Part shown: piece after piece, positions 43,805 through 54,255 of the stretch
Layout: each line of letters begins with the position of its first letter
How positions within the stretch are numbered: position 1 is the stretch's first letter
NCBI GenBank assembly: GCA_934148985.1
Contig: CAKPDO010000002.1
Span: forward strand, 15,686 to 79,685
DNA length: 64,000 bases
Direction of reading: 5' to 3'
Source of the DNA: an uncultured Clostridia bacterium
GTDB lineage: Bacteria; Bacillota; Clostridia; TANB77; CAG-508
Made by a program: the position numbers and the translations under genes
The notes under the pieces: model-generated
What the model was told of the DNA's origin: nothing
The model's input: only the letters and a program-made list of their open reading frames with translations
Databases searched by the model: none

Positions 43805-45616
43805 TCAAATGTTTGTTCGGTGTTGGTTTTTGTTATATTTTGGAATGAGATATAAACATATATCCTTTACTTTGTTTAGATTAACCGATATTTCTTTTGG
43901 AACTTTAATATTAAACTCCTTCTCAATCGCAAGAATAATTTCAACTTTATCTAATGAATCTGCACCTAAATCATAAATACTTGTTTCTTCACTTATCTGC
44001 TGTGCATCTATTCCAAGCTGTTTGCTTAATATTTCTTTCACGCTTTTTGTAATATCATTATCTATTACATCTTTTAAACTTGAAGTTTGTTTATAGCTAT
44101 GTAATCTTATTTTTTCTATTTCTTCTTTTCTTTTTATTTTTCCAGTAGGTGTTTTTAAAAGTTCTTCATTTGTTGCATAAATAATATTTATCTTTTTATA
44201 TGATGAAAAATCTTCATTTATTTTTCTTATTTGTTCCAATATTTCTTGTTTTTGTTCTAAGTTTTCACATACAATTTCAGCACAAATACAAACTTTATTT
44301 TCTCCTATTTTTTTATCAAAAACTAAAGACTCTTTTACTCCATCTATCTTGTTTATTATGGTCTCTACTTCTTCGGGAAATACTTTTTTCCCATTTGGCA
44401 ATACTATCATGTTTTTTATCCTACCATGAAGAAATAAATATCCATCTTCATCTATTCGCCCCAAATCTCCTGTATAAAACCATCCATCTTTTAAAACTTG
44501 TTTTGTCGCTTCTTCATCTTGATAATATCCTAAAAATACATTTTCACCTTTAACTAAAATCTCTCCAATTCCATTTTCATCTTTATTTGCAAGTTTTAAT
44601 TCAATATTAGGTACCACTTTCCCAACTGAATCCATTTTATGTAATTCTATATTACTCATACATACAACTGGAGCTGTTTCTGTTATTCCATATCCTTGCA
44701 CTAAATTTATTCCTTTTTCTTTAAATGATTGTTCGATCTCTTCTTCAAGACTTGCACCACCGCTCATAAATATATTGATATTTTTTTTATTGATTTCATC
44801 AATTCTTTTTAGCATATATTCATATACTGCTGGAACCGCTCCCATAAAAGATACATTATATTTGTTTATATCTTCTACTATATCTTTTAAATCATGGCAA
44901 TATATTCTTGTTGCACCTCTGTAAATAGTAAGCAATAAACAAAATAAACCTTCAAGCACATGATTTAATGGCAAAACAGATAGTGCAATGTCATTACAGC
45001 TTATAGGAAATACTTGCGCTACATTTACTAAACTTACACAAACATTTTTATGTGATAGCATTACAGCTTTAGACTTTTCAGTAGTTCCTGACGTAAACAT
45101 TATAAATCCAATTGATTCATTGTCTATTTTTGCATCTATAAACTCTTTATTTCCTGCTTCGATTAATTTTCTTCCTTCTTCTATTAATCTATTAAATGAC
45201 ATTGTCTTTTTTTCTTCAAAACAGATAATATATTTTAATCCCTCTATTTCTTGTTGAATATTCATTAAAATATTTTCATATTTTTCGGAGCAGAAGATAG
45301 CCTCTACTTTTGCTCTTTTTAAAATAGTTGTTATTTCTTTTGGGACTAAAGATTTATCAAGTGGCACAGCAATTCCTGTACCATTTGTTATTGCAAAATA
45401 TGCAATTTCCCATTCATATCTATTTTCTGAAATTATTGCAATCCTCTTATTTTTTAATCCCTTTTGGATTAATGAAGTTCCTAAACAATTAACTTTCTCT
45501 TGCATTTCTCTATAAGTTATTTCTTTATTACCTAATTTGTATAATGTTCTATTTGCATATTTTTCAACAGATTTTGATAACATCTCTTTCAAATCTGTAA
45601 TTTTTTCATTTTTCAT
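43805..45616 (-). CDS. AMP-forming fatty acid ligase fused to a C-terminal acyl carrier domain
   Basis: 603 residues. The ligase part has FIMFTSGTTEKSKAVMLSH (P-loop), VQGYGITETAPVV, WFYTGDLGRID and PTGKIKRKEEI. From about residue 525 an ACP follows, with phosphopantetheine Ser in YDLGADSLDKVEIIL. The ligase would activate a fatty or carboxylic acid and load it on its own carrier domain, as in FadD32 or surfactin-type systems. Last gene of the operon beginning at 54040. The acceptor is unknown; the operon partners suggest a lipid. Confidence 0.88.
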   Translation of the reverse strand: MKNEKITDLKEMLSKSVEKYANRTLYKLGNKEITYREMQEKVNCLGTSLIQKGLKNKRIAIISENRYEWEIAYFAITNGTGIAVPLDKSLVPKEITTILKRAKVEAIFCSEKYENILMNIQQEIEGLKYIICFEEKKTMSFNRLIEEGRKLIEAGNKEFIDAKIDNESIGFIMFTSGTTEKSKAVMLSHKNVCVSLVNVAQVFPISCNDIALSVLPLNHVLEGLFCLLLTIYRGATRIYCHDLKDIVEDINKYNVSFMGAVPAVYEYMLKRIDEINKKNINIFMSGGASLEEEIEQSFKEKGINLVQGYGITETAPVVCMSNIELHKMDSVGKVVPNIELKLANKDENGIGEILVKGENVFLGYYQDEEATKQVLKDGWFYTGDLGRIDEDGYLFLHGRIKNMIVLPNGKKVFPEEVETIINKIDGVKESLVFDKKIGENKVCICAEIVCENLEQKQEILEQIRKINEDFSSYKKINIIYATNEELLKTPTGKIKRKEEIEKIRLHSYKQTSSLKDVIDNDITKSVKEILSKQLGIDAQQISEETSIYDLGADSLDKVEIILAIEKEFNIKVPKEISVNLNKVKDICLYLIPKYNKNQHRTNI

Positions 45617-45635
45617 AATTCGTACATTCCTTTAA

Positions 45636-48167
45636 TTATAATTTCTTTACTTTTCCTGTTGTACCATCAAATTCTACTTCATCTCCGTCATTAAGATTGT
45701 TTAATAGTCCTGTTATTCCAACTACTGCTGGTATTCCCAATTCCCTAGATACAATTGCAGAATGTGATAATAAACTTCCCCTTTCTACTAAGATACCACT
45801 TGCTGCTGGGAATAGCATTATCCAACCTGGATCTGTGTATTCTGCCACTAATATTTCTCCTTGTTCTAACTTAGCATTTGCTGGATTTCTTATTATTCTT
45901 ACTTTTCCTGTTACTTTTCCAGGAGATGCTCCAATTCCTTTCAATTCTAATGATGCTTCTTTACTTTTTTCTTGTTTTTCATTTTTTCTTTTGAAATCAT
46001 TTCCTATATTTACTGCTCCATATGAGTAAAATCTTTCATCTGGCACCGTTTCTTTATATTTTATATATTGTCTTTTTCTTATTTCTATTAATTCTCGTAA
46101 ATTATTTGTAGTTGATTTTCCATCAATATAATATAAAATTTCATTTACTTCTAAAAAAAATATATCTCTTTTTTCATCTATTACATTCATAGAGGTTAAT
46201 ATGTAACCTATTCTTAAGAAAATTTCTCTTACTCTTCCAAATAATCTCGTTCTTTCAAATCTAAGATTTTCTCTGTTTTTTACAGTAAATCTAGCATATT
46301 TTAGTGTAAAATTAAATTTTGCTTTTTCAACTGGTCTTAATTTTAGTATTTGTTTTACTTTCTTTTCTGCATTTATTCTTGCTTGTTCTGAATCTACTGA
46401 TTCTATTTTCGCTTCTTTCATTCTATTTGCAAATGTTGATATTGAATGATACAAGCTTCTTGGATTATCCTTTAAAGTCTCAGTTTCCAATTTTAATTCT
46501 TGTAAACATCTATTTGAAAATTTGTCTAAATATTCGTTCAACTTCTTGTTGAATTTTGGATATTTAGGCAATTCTTTTTTTACAAATAGTATATTATCAT
46601 TTTCTAACAAACTTATTAATTCATCATTATCCTTTGCTATACTCGCTAGTTCCTTTATTCTTTTGGCTGGTTCTGCACTTATAATTCCACCTTCACTACA
46701 CAACAAGTCATTATGAACTAAAATTCCATCTTCTTTAAAGATTTCTATACATTTTTGTTTTAATTGTCCATAAAAAATCATTGCAAGGAAATCATTTACC
46801 AAAGGTGCATCCCATTTATGTAATAATCTACTTTCTAATTCGTAATAATAGTCATGTAATTCATATAAATCCATGTTTTCTATGTCTTTTTCTTCTAGAG
46901 CATCATTTAGTCTATCATAGAACTTCTCTGTCATTTTTTTTATCTTGAAAAATCCTTTTACTAGTCCATATCCTGTACTTATTAATCCTAATTTATCCTT
47001 AAATGTTGCTTGTGGTACTGGAAATAAGTCATCTGGTAAAGATTCTTTTACTCCCATCATTTGTTCCATAAATTTTTTATTTTTTCCTAATCCTGGGAAC
47101 ATTGATAATAAGCCATACCATCCATATAAATTATAATAAACTCGTCCATCTATTAATGCTAACATATTTTTAAACATTTGCGAATTCATCTCTATTTTTT
47201 CTTGTTTCACATTAAATATTTTACAAAGCTCTATGTAAACATTTTCATACACTGTTCTTATGAATGAAAATGTTAATGGAGTTGTTATTCCTCCATAACT
47301 TTCAACAATATTACTATTATCAAAAACATTTATTTTTCCATTTTCATTTTTTCTGTTTCCTAATGTTGTTATTGGTCTTGATTGCAACAAATATAATTGT
47401 TCACCTTCATATGCCCATTCAATATCTTGATATCTTCCAAAAAAATCACTTGCTTTTTGTACTAATTCTTTTACCTCCAATATTTGCTCATCTGTTAAAA
47501 CTTGTTTTTGTTTTAATTCTTCATCAACTTGTTTTTGTATAACCACATCATTTTCAAGTCTATGGCAAAAATCTTTTTCTGCAATCTCTTTTTTAACCTC
47601 ATTATTTGAAATTGTATATGTATCTGATGTTGCAACTCCATCAACCAAGCCACTTCCTAATCCATATACTGCTGTAACAACAACTTCTTTTACATTTGAA
47701 TTTACAGGATTTGCACCAAATGCTACTCCAGCTTTTTCTGAATTCACCATTTTTTGAACTATAACTGATGGTATTGATATTTCTTGAATATTGTTCTCTT
47801 TTCTGTATGTTTCTATTCTTTTCGAAAATGCTGACATATAAACTTCTTTTATTTTTTTAATAACATCATTTTTATTTATGTACAAAAATGTGTCAAATTG
47901 TCCTGCAAATGATTTTTCTTTAGAATCTTCATTTACTGCTGATGATCTTACTGCAAAATATGTATCTTCTGAATACTGTTTTAATTTTTCTTGTATCTCA
48001 TTTTTAACTTCATTTATTATAATTTTATTTTCTAAGTCAAATCCTTTATATGATACTACAAACCAGTTAGGAATATTATCTACAATCATTCCAACTTTTG
48101 CTAAAGCTGTAGCTTTTCCTCCCATTAGTTCGTAATTTTTACTTGTGTTTTCTAATACATATTCCAT
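45636..48167 (-). CDS. PEP synthase/pyruvate phosphate dikinase-like phosphotransferase
   Basis: 843 residues. N-terminal ATP-grasp domain: GGKATALAKVG, YFAVRSSAVNEDSKEKSFAGQFDTFL. The C-terminal swivelling domain has the phospho-histidine motif RGSLLSHSAIVSRELGIPAVVG near 800. The PEP-binding barrel of true PEP synthase is missing, as in rifampicin phosphotransferase-like enzymes, which transfer the beta-phosphate of ATP to a small molecule. Here it likely phosphorylates an intermediate of the lipid pathway. 17 bases from UbiA. Confidence 0.85.
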   Translation of the reverse strand: MEYVLENTSKNYELMGGKATALAKVGMIVDNIPNWFVVSYKGFDLENKIIINEVKNEIQEKLKQYSEDTYFAVRSSAVNEDSKEKSFAGQFDTFLYINKNDVIKKIKEVYMSAFSKRIETYRKENNIQEISIPSVIVQKMVNSEKAGVAFGANPVNSNVKEVVVTAVYGLGSGLVDGVATSDTYTISNNEVKKEIAEKDFCHRLENDVVIQKQVDEELKQKQVLTDEQILEVKELVQKASDFFGRYQDIEWAYEGEQLYLLQSRPITTLGNRKNENGKINVFDNSNIVESYGGITTPLTFSFIRTVYENVYIELCKIFNVKQEKIEMNSQMFKNMLALIDGRVYYNLYGWYGLLSMFPGLGKNKKFMEQMMGVKESLPDDLFPVPQATFKDKLGLISTGYGLVKGFFKIKKMTEKFYDRLNDALEEKDIENMDLYELHDYYYELESRLLHKWDAPLVNDFLAMIFYGQLKQKCIEIFKEDGILVHNDLLCSEGGIISAEPAKRIKELASIAKDNDELISLLENDNILFVKKELPKYPKFNKKLNEYLDKFSNRCLQELKLETETLKDNPRSLYHSISTFANRMKEAKIESVDSEQARINAEKKVKQILKLRPVEKAKFNFTLKYARFTVKNRENLRFERTRLFGRVREIFLRIGYILTSMNVIDEKRDIFFLEVNEILYYIDGKSTTNNLRELIEIRKRQYIKYKETVPDERFYSYGAVNIGNDFKRKNEKQEKSKEASLELKGIGASPGKVTGKVRIIRNPANAKLEQGEILVAEYTDPGWIMLFPAASGILVERGSLLSHSAIVSRELGIPAVVGITGLLNNLNDGDEVEFDGTTGKVKKL

Positions 48168-48184
48168 CTTTTGAATTCTCCTTT

Positions 48185-49117
48185 TTATATAATTAATAGT
48201 CCCATACTTATATATATAATAATTATATATATATTTGCTGATAGTTCTGTAATTTTAGCCAATTTTTTAGTTTTATTTTTAGCAAATAATAAATTAGTTA
48301 TATTTGTTAAAACATACACTCCTATTATCCATGGTAAATGTGCTATTCCTAATGCTTTTATCTGTGTTAACATTAATAATGTTTCTAATACTACTAATAT
48401 TAAGGTTGCTTTTCCTATTCCAAATACTGCTGTATATGTTTTCACACCTTCTTCTTCGTCTTCTTTGCATCTTAATTTTCTTGCAATTTCTACTGTCCAA
48501 GATACTAAGTATGAAATTAATAGTATTTCTCCTAAATTTGAAAAAAATAGGGCTTCCATACACATGTTAGGAGTTATTATATAGCTTGATAAATACATTA
48601 CTAATACAGGCATTAACAATTCATCTAAAAACACTCCAAATAACATATGTTTATCTATAAATTTTTTCATAAAAAAATTTTTACTTAAGAGTCCTGAAAA
48701 AGCCCAAACCAATGCTAATAAAATTAATCCTTCTTCGTTAAACAAAAATGTAATTGCTACTTGTAATATTGCGCAAATAATAAATAATATTTTTAATTCT
48801 TTTAATGTTACTAGACCTCGTGGCACTGGTCTATATGGTCTGTATTTACAATCTTCTTCGTAATCTTTGAATTCATCTATTATTCGTACCATCAAAAATT
48901 GTAAAAAAGCAACTATAAACATTGGAATAATTTTTATGCATTCTATTTTGGGAGTATTTATAGTCTCAAGGAACATTTTGTAATTATTAATTAAAATTTC
49001 TTTACTTGCATTACTAAAGCAAAACACCGCAAATACTATGCAAAAAATATATAATCCAAACGTTACTACTGGAAATCTTTCTTTTTGATATGTATACCAC
49101 TTTTTTAAAAAATTCAT
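48185..49117 (-). CDS. UbiA family prenyltransferase-like membrane protein
   Basis: 310 residues from ATG 49117 (GGAG six bases upstream). Nine or so membrane helices. First Asp-rich motif IIDEFKDYEEDCKYRPYRPVPRG matches UbiA enzymes that bind prenyl diphosphate through Mg2+; the second acidic motif RKLRCKEDEEEG is also present. UbiA enzymes prenylate aromatic, polyol or glycerol acceptors. Within this operon it suggests a prenyl-lipid product or a prenyl-linked sugar. Confidence 0.88.
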   Translation of the reverse strand: MNFLKKWYTYQKERFPVVTFGLYIFCIVFAVFCFSNASKEILINNYKMFLETINTPKIECIKIIPMFIVAFLQFLMVRIIDEFKDYEEDCKYRPYRPVPRGLVTLKELKILFIICAILQVAITFLFNEEGLILLALVWAFSGLLSKNFFMKKFIDKHMLFGVFLDELLMPVLVMYLSSYIITPNMCMEALFFSNLGEILLISYLVSWTVEIARKLRCKEDEEEGVKTYTAVFGIGKATLILVVLETLLMLTQIKALGIAHLPWIIGVYVLTNITNLLFAKNKTKKLAKITELSANIYIIIIYISMGLLII

Positions 49118-49131
49118 ACTTAACTCCATTT

Positions 49132-50619
49132 CTATTCCATATTTAATATCTTCTTTAACTCTTTATAATCAACTTTTGTACTATGTCTCTTGTCTACCGG
49201 AATCTCATCTACATATTTTATTTCATCAATCGTTTCAAAAGTTATGGTATTCTTTATGTCTGCTTCTCTAACATCCTTATTTTCTAATACCAATATAATT
49301 TTTCCATTATGTTTAAAAACTGCCGTTTTTCCTATATTAAATCTGGCATGTAAAGCTGCTTCTATATTAAAATACGGTTCTTTTATTCTTCCTCTTAGCC
49401 ATAATCTTCCTTGTTCATCAAATATCCCTAAATCACCTGTTCTGTGATATTTTTCTCCATCCACACTAAATTTGTTTTCTTTATCCCCAATGCCATTTAC
49501 ATATCCTTTTAGAACATTTTTTCCCGCTACAACAATTTCTCCTACCTCTCGTTGTAATCCTATAAATTGCTCTCTGGTTAATTCACCTATTTCATTTATT
49601 CCTGTTTTTATTATTTTGCAATCTTCTACTCCAACAATATTGCCTGCTAAAATTCCATAGCCATTTTTTATTTTTTCTAAATCTCTTTCTGTCATTTCAT
49701 TTACATTTAATTCTGCAATTGGTTCAGCTTCAGTTGAACCATATAAAGTTACTATTTGAGCATTTGGAAAAACTATTTTTAGTTTATTTATAAAATCTAT
49801 AAATATAGCTCCCCCTCCTGAAAAAATCTTTTTAACTTGTTTTAACTCTATATTATTTTTTATGCAATAATCTGTAATTACATTAAGTAATCCTGGAGCA
49901 GCCATCACCCTATTTACTTTTTCGTTTATTATCTGACTTACTATTTTTTGTGGATTTGACTTACCTAAATTCGAAAAATTACCATCAGTTATTACAGTTG
50001 TTATTCCTACATTTATATTTGATAATGTAAATATAGGTACACTCGAAATTTCAATATCTGTATCTTCATAATTTATTGTTTGCTCTAAAATCTCACCTTG
50101 ATATCCTAAAAACTCATGTGTTCTTGCTGCAATTTTAGGTTTTCCTGTTGTTCCACTTGTATATGTTAGAATTGCAGAAAATCCATTTTCAACTTCTGCA
50201 ATTTTTAATTTTTTACTTATTATTGTTCCTATTTTATTTGTATTTACTTTGATTTTTAAATTTCTTAAATTTTTATTTATATTAGAATATATAATATATT
50301 TTGTAAATCCTATAACTGCATCTATATTATCAAAATCATTTTTGTACATTCCGTTTCTTATAAAACCGGCATCCATAAAACAAGGCACCGCCCCAATCGC
50401 CCAAATGGAAAGCAAAGTAACATATAACTCAATTGACATTGGAACTAATACAAGAACTTTTTGTCCTCTTCTAATTCCTTTTTTTTCTAAATCCTCCTTA
50501 AAATTTGAAACCATTTTGTACAAGTCTTTGTATGTTACTTTTCTCCATTTTTGAATTAAGCAAATTTTGTCAGGCATTTTTTCACAATTTTGAATCAACT
50601 TACCTACTAAATTATTCAT
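49132..50619 (-). CDS. AMP-dependent ligase, OleC/acyl-CoA ligase-like
   Basis: 495 residues of the ANL family. ILTYTSGTTGKPKIAARTHEF, LYGSTEAEPIAE, YHRTGDLGIFDEQGRLWLRGR and the C-terminal KVDYKELKKIL. The sequence most resembles the OleC-like branch (AARTHEFL...LGYQG), which activates beta-hydroxy acids in olefin formation, but the substrate cannot be fixed here. No fused carrier domain, in contrast to the ligase at 43805. AAGGAG SD before ATG 50619. Confidence 0.82.
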   Translation of the reverse strand: MNNLVGKLIQNCEKMPDKICLIQKWRKVTYKDLYKMVSNFKEDLEKKGIRRGQKVLVLVPMSIELYVTLLSIWAIGAVPCFMDAGFIRNGMYKNDFDNIDAVIGFTKYIIYSNINKNLRNLKIKVNTNKIGTIISKKLKIAEVENGFSAILTYTSGTTGKPKIAARTHEFLGYQGEILEQTINYEDTDIEISSVPIFTLSNINVGITTVITDGNFSNLGKSNPQKIVSQIINEKVNRVMAAPGLLNVITDYCIKNNIELKQVKKIFSGGGAIFIDFINKLKIVFPNAQIVTLYGSTEAEPIAELNVNEMTERDLEKIKNGYGILAGNIVGVEDCKIIKTGINEIGELTREQFIGLQREVGEIVVAGKNVLKGYVNGIGDKENKFSVDGEKYHRTGDLGIFDEQGRLWLRGRIKEPYFNIEAALHARFNIGKTAVFKHNGKIILVLENKDVREADIKNTITFETIDEIKYVDEIPVDKRHSTKVDYKELKKILNME

Positions 50620-50645
50620 ATCTTTAATTCTCCTTCTAATGGCAA

Positions 50646-51572
50646 TTATCTTCCAAACAATTCCTTTCCATATAATGCATACTCTCTAATCACTTCCGTT
50701 TTATTTCTTTTGGCCATTTTTTGAGAAGTATTATTACTATACATAAATGCAAAAATCCATTTTTCGAAATTCTTATTTTGTGCAGATTTTGCAATATGTC
50801 TCAACATTATATTACCTATTGCCAAATTCTCATATTCAGGTAAAACAGCAATTGTTTTTAATATTAATGTGCTTAGCTTTCCTTCTCTTTTAAATTCATT
50901 AAAATCTGGTATACAAAATACAAACCCTACTTCATTTCCTTCTTTTTCAGCAATTAATACAAATTCTTCATCTATCATATTTATATATGGTTCATATTGT
51001 TTTACAAAGTCTTCCTTTGAAATTGGAGTATAAAACGGATTTCTGTTAAAACTTTTTACAGAAACATTATATATTTTCCTTAAATCTTGCATGTAATTTG
51101 CTTTATCAAATTTTCTAATCACTATTTTTTCATATTCTAAATTTTTTTCAATTATATCTAAAGTTTCTGATTCGTATGCATCTTTTATAAAACCTTTTGT
51201 TGATGTATATGTATGTAATTCTTTAAATCCCGCTTTTAACAATATTTCATTATATTCAATTGGATTTACATTCTCTAATAAAAAAGCTGGTTCTCCATTA
51301 GAATACTTTAGAATCCTATATTTTTTCCATGTATTTCTATTCATTGGAGCAACAATTAAACTTACTCCTTTTTCTTTTAAAATTTCTTCACATTTTTGTA
51401 ATACTTTTATACCACTTTCTTCGTTATTTGTTTCAAATTCCCCTATTGTTCCTATGTTTCTGCCATTTACCTCTGGTGTATTTTTCCAATAGCAAGTTGC
51501 TTTCGCAATTTCTTTATCTCCTTCAAGTAAAATAACTTGAATATTATCATTATTTATTATTTTAAAATCCAT
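50646..51572 (-). CDS. GNAT-like N-acyltransferase
   Basis: 308 residues. The C-terminal domain (about 150-308) shows GNAT features: EFVLIAEKEGNEVGFVFCIPDFNE and LKTIAVLPEYENLAIGNIMLRHIA (acyl-CoA binding). The N-terminal part may be a second, degenerate GNAT lobe. Similar GNAT-fold proteins transfer acyl groups to amines. In this operon it could N-acylate an amino-lipid head group (inference). AGGAG SD before ATG 51572. Confidence 0.72.
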   Translation of the reverse strand: MDFKIINNDNIQVILLEGDKEIAKATCYWKNTPEVNGRNIGTIGEFETNNEESGIKVLQKCEEILKEKGVSLIVAPMNRNTWKKYRILKYSNGEPAFLLENVNPIEYNEILLKAGFKELHTYTSTKGFIKDAYESETLDIIEKNLEYEKIVIRKFDKANYMQDLRKIYNVSVKSFNRNPFYTPISKEDFVKQYEPYINMIDEEFVLIAEKEGNEVGFVFCIPDFNEFKREGKLSTLILKTIAVLPEYENLAIGNIMLRHIAKSAQNKNFEKWIFAFMYSNNTSQKMAKRNKTEVIREYALYGKELFGR

Positions 51573-51580
51573 ATTTGCTC

Positions 51581-52927
51581 CTATACTACTTTAAAATATT
51601 GTAATGCATATACTAAGATTGTCAATATAATTACTATTTGTGTATGCGTATACCCATTTTTTATCGAAATCTCTTCTTTTTTTACATTTTTCTTTGCTGT
51701 TTTTATCATCAATCCACTTATAAATAATGTTACTGTCATTACAGCTATCATTTGTGGACTATGTAATGTTCCAAAAACACTTTTTTGAACTAATAAACTA
51801 GGCAAAAATATAAAAATCCATCCCTTTAAAAATCCTAATATCACACTAGTTTTTTCTGATAATTTTAAAAAATATTTAAATCTTACAAATGTATTTATTG
51901 TTAGATGCATACTATAAGCAAGTGCATAAACCATAAAAAATTCACTCTTCAATCCTGTTATTGCTACAAGCCCACAAATACCCATTCCTATGACAACATT
52001 TGTTTCAATTATTCTTGCATCATATATATTGTTTTTTTCGTTTTCTCTAAGTGTTGGAAAAGTCATACAAGTGAATAATAACATTAATGGTGGTAACACA
52101 GCATAAATACCATACAATGTTATCGTCAAATATCCTACTACCATAATTTCTACAAGTGCTAATTTACTCCATGATTTAATCCTATTAGCAATTGTTACAA
52201 GTATAAATATTATTCCTAATATTATTAAGTTTTCTCTTAAAATTTCTACTGACATATCAATATGTGTAGTTAAAAAAGCATATGTAGTTAATGGTATTAA
52301 CAAATTATCATTTCCCGTATGTGAAATCATTTCTATTAATGCAACATTAAATCCTATTATTATTGATATTATTAATGTTTCTTCTCTTCCAACTGTTGTA
52401 AATAATAGCAAAGGAACCAAAGTTGCCATAAATGCAACCATAAAGAACATAAAGCTTCCTTCTATACTTTTGGCATCTTCATTTAATTCTGCTATATTCT
52501 TTTTTCCATAATTTTTCCCAACTAGTGCCGCTATACTATCTGCAAATGTTAATATCAAAATTGGAACACTATATAATACTTTATTTCCTTTTGACAGGTA
52601 AAATATTGAAAATACTGATATTACAAAAAATATTTCTCCTGATGATTCTCTATCTATACCATATAAAACTGTTCCCAAACTATTTTTTAATTTGGTATGT
52701 TTCAATGCAAATAATATAATTAAAGCTAATACACCTAGCACTCCCACTGATATAACCGAATGAAATATATAAGGAAATGTTAACATTACTAGTCCCATTG
52801 ACATATGGAATAATTTTCTTTTTATTTCTCCATTTATATTTGTTTTACCTTCTACTATTTTTATTATTACTAATGACAACAAAAGTAGTGAAACCACAAA
52901 TAAAATACTTGTCCATTCTATTACCAT
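51581..52927 (-). CDS. Dolichol/phytol kinase-like membrane protein
   Basis: 448 residues, about 13 membrane helices. The N-terminal half has the CTP-dependent lipid kinase motifs: KRKLFHMSMGLVML, ILTFADSIAALVGKNYGKK, KSIEGSFMFFMV and EMISHTGNDNLLIPL, as in dolichol, phytol and farnesol kinases. The C-terminal half is a further hydrophobic domain not recognised. It would phosphorylate a prenyl alcohol or lipid. It starts one base after the BtaA-like stop; the SD GAGGAG lies inside that gene. Confidence 0.82.
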   Translation of the reverse strand: MVIEWTSILFVVSLLLLSLVIIKIVEGKTNINGEIKRKLFHMSMGLVMLTFPYIFHSVISVGVLGVLALIILFALKHTKLKNSLGTVLYGIDRESSGEIFFVISVFSIFYLSKGNKVLYSVPILILTFADSIAALVGKNYGKKNIAELNEDAKSIEGSFMFFMVAFMATLVPLLLFTTVGREETLIISIIIGFNVALIEMISHTGNDNLLIPLTTYAFLTTHIDMSVEILRENLIILGIIFILVTIANRIKSWSKLALVEIMVVGYLTITLYGIYAVLPPLMLLFTCMTFPTLRENEKNNIYDARIIETNVVIGMGICGLVAITGLKSEFFMVYALAYSMHLTINTFVRFKYFLKLSEKTSVILGFLKGWIFIFLPSLLVQKSVFGTLHSPQMIAVMTVTLFISGLMIKTAKKNVKKEEISIKNGYTHTQIVIILTILVYALQYFKVV

Positions 52928-54040
52928 TTATTTAATCTCCTCTATTATAAAATTACTATAAAAAAATGCTTTGTCTTTATTTAATAATTGTTGTGATTCC
53001 CTTTCTTTATATTCTAAATTTTCAAAATATTTTGAGGCCCTTTTGTCTGCTAACATATTCCAATATGCTACCCTTGAACCAGGTATTGATTTTGTAAATA
53101 TTTTTTCAAATATTCCGCACATTTGCTCATCACTCATATATTCGAAAATATCACTTAAATTATATTTGCTTATGTAATCTACATCATCTCTTTCTATAAA
53201 AGTTTCTACCGTTTCTGATAATAGAACTATTTTATCTATATTTTGTTTTATCTTTTGAAAGTTCTCTTTTCTATATGCAACAGGTAATACTTCATCATAT
53301 TTTCCATTAATTATGTAATGTAAATACGAATTTTTTGACGTATCTAATTCTGTTATTGCATATTTTGTTCTTTCTAAAATATGCTCTGCAACATTTACAT
53401 TAACATATCTAAAAAAAGCTTTGTCTCTCCCTAATTTGCCCATAACTATTCTTGAGAAAAATATTCTAAATAACATTTTCCATCTTAAATTATTCCATTT
53501 TTTGTCATAAAATTCATATCTTTCTTCTTTCGTCTTTTTAGCTAATAATTCTCGCCTTATTTTCTTATTATGTATTAGTGGCAATACTTTTTGCCCAAAG
53601 ATATTAAAATAATTTTCGAATTTACCTGCATTTATTATGCCTTTTTCTACTATTTCTAAGTTTTCATTTAAGTATTTTCTTGTTTTGTCAGATAAATCTC
53701 TTTCTATTTTTTTATAAATTTCTAATCTGTTTTTTGAATCAAATACTCCTATCAATTCCATGCATTCTTGATACTCTAAATATTTATAACAAACAATTTT
53801 AAACTCAGAGCAGGCAATTTGATTTGCATTTAGGTCTATTGCATAAACCTTATTTGGATTTTTTATTAACATGCTAATCGCGTTTTCTCCTGCTGATGCT
53901 ATTGATAATATATTGTCACTTTCATTAATTTCTAATGCTTCTATTAGAATTTCTGCGTCTTCCCATACTTGCGCATATCTTATAATATCAAATTTTGCAT
54001 AATCTTCTACTTCGCTTTTAACTAATTCTTTTGTACTCAT
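52928..54040 (-). CDS. DUF3419/BtaA-like aminocarboxypropyl transferase
   Basis: 370 residues. DIIRYAQVWEDAEILIEAL and NILSIASAGENAISMLIKNPNKVYAIDLNANQ are the SAM-binding core of the DUF3419 family, which includes BtaA. BtaA transfers the 3-amino-3-carboxypropyl group of SAM to diacylglycerol, making a homoserine lipid. First gene of the seven-gene operon 54040-43805. No BtaB-type N-methyltransferase is in the operon, so a betaine lipid is not the expected end product; the amine may instead be acylated by the GNAT or loaded through the ligases (inference). Confidence 0.87.
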   Translation of the reverse strand: MSTKELVKSEVEDYAKFDIIRYAQVWEDAEILIEALEINESDNILSIASAGENAISMLIKNPNKVYAIDLNANQIACSEFKIVCYKYLEYQECMELIGVFDSKNRLEIYKKIERDLSDKTRKYLNENLEIVEKGIINAGKFENYFNIFGQKVLPLIHNKKIRRELLAKKTKEERYEFYDKKWNNLRWKMLFRIFFSRIVMGKLGRDKAFFRYVNVNVAEHILERTKYAITELDTSKNSYLHYIINGKYDEVLPVAYRKENFQKIKQNIDKIVLLSETVETFIERDDVDYISKYNLSDIFEYMSDEQMCGIFEKIFTKSIPGSRVAYWNMLADKRASKYFENLEYKERESQQLLNKDKAFFYSNFIIEEIK

Positions 54041-54182
54041 AATAAACTCCTATTTTTTACTTTTTTCTCTATTCTCTAATATATTTATAACATATTTATA
54101 TGTTTTCTTCAATAATTTTGTCGAAATAGCCAAGACTAAATCATGAAAAATTCAGAATATGTCATAAATGTTTGTTTGGTGG

Positions 54183-54211
54183 TTGACTTTTGTCGTATTT
54201 TATGGTATAGT
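54183..54211 (+). promoter_or_regulatory. Promoter of the two-gene plus-strand cassette
   Basis: -35 TTGACT (54183-54188), 17-base spacer, -10 TATAGT (54206-54211), 45 bases before ATG 54256. The intergenic region also must hold the divergent promoter of the lipid operon. Confidence 0.75.
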
Positions 54212-54255
54212 CATTATGTTACTCGTTGTATGATAGCATGAAAGAGAGGTAAAAA

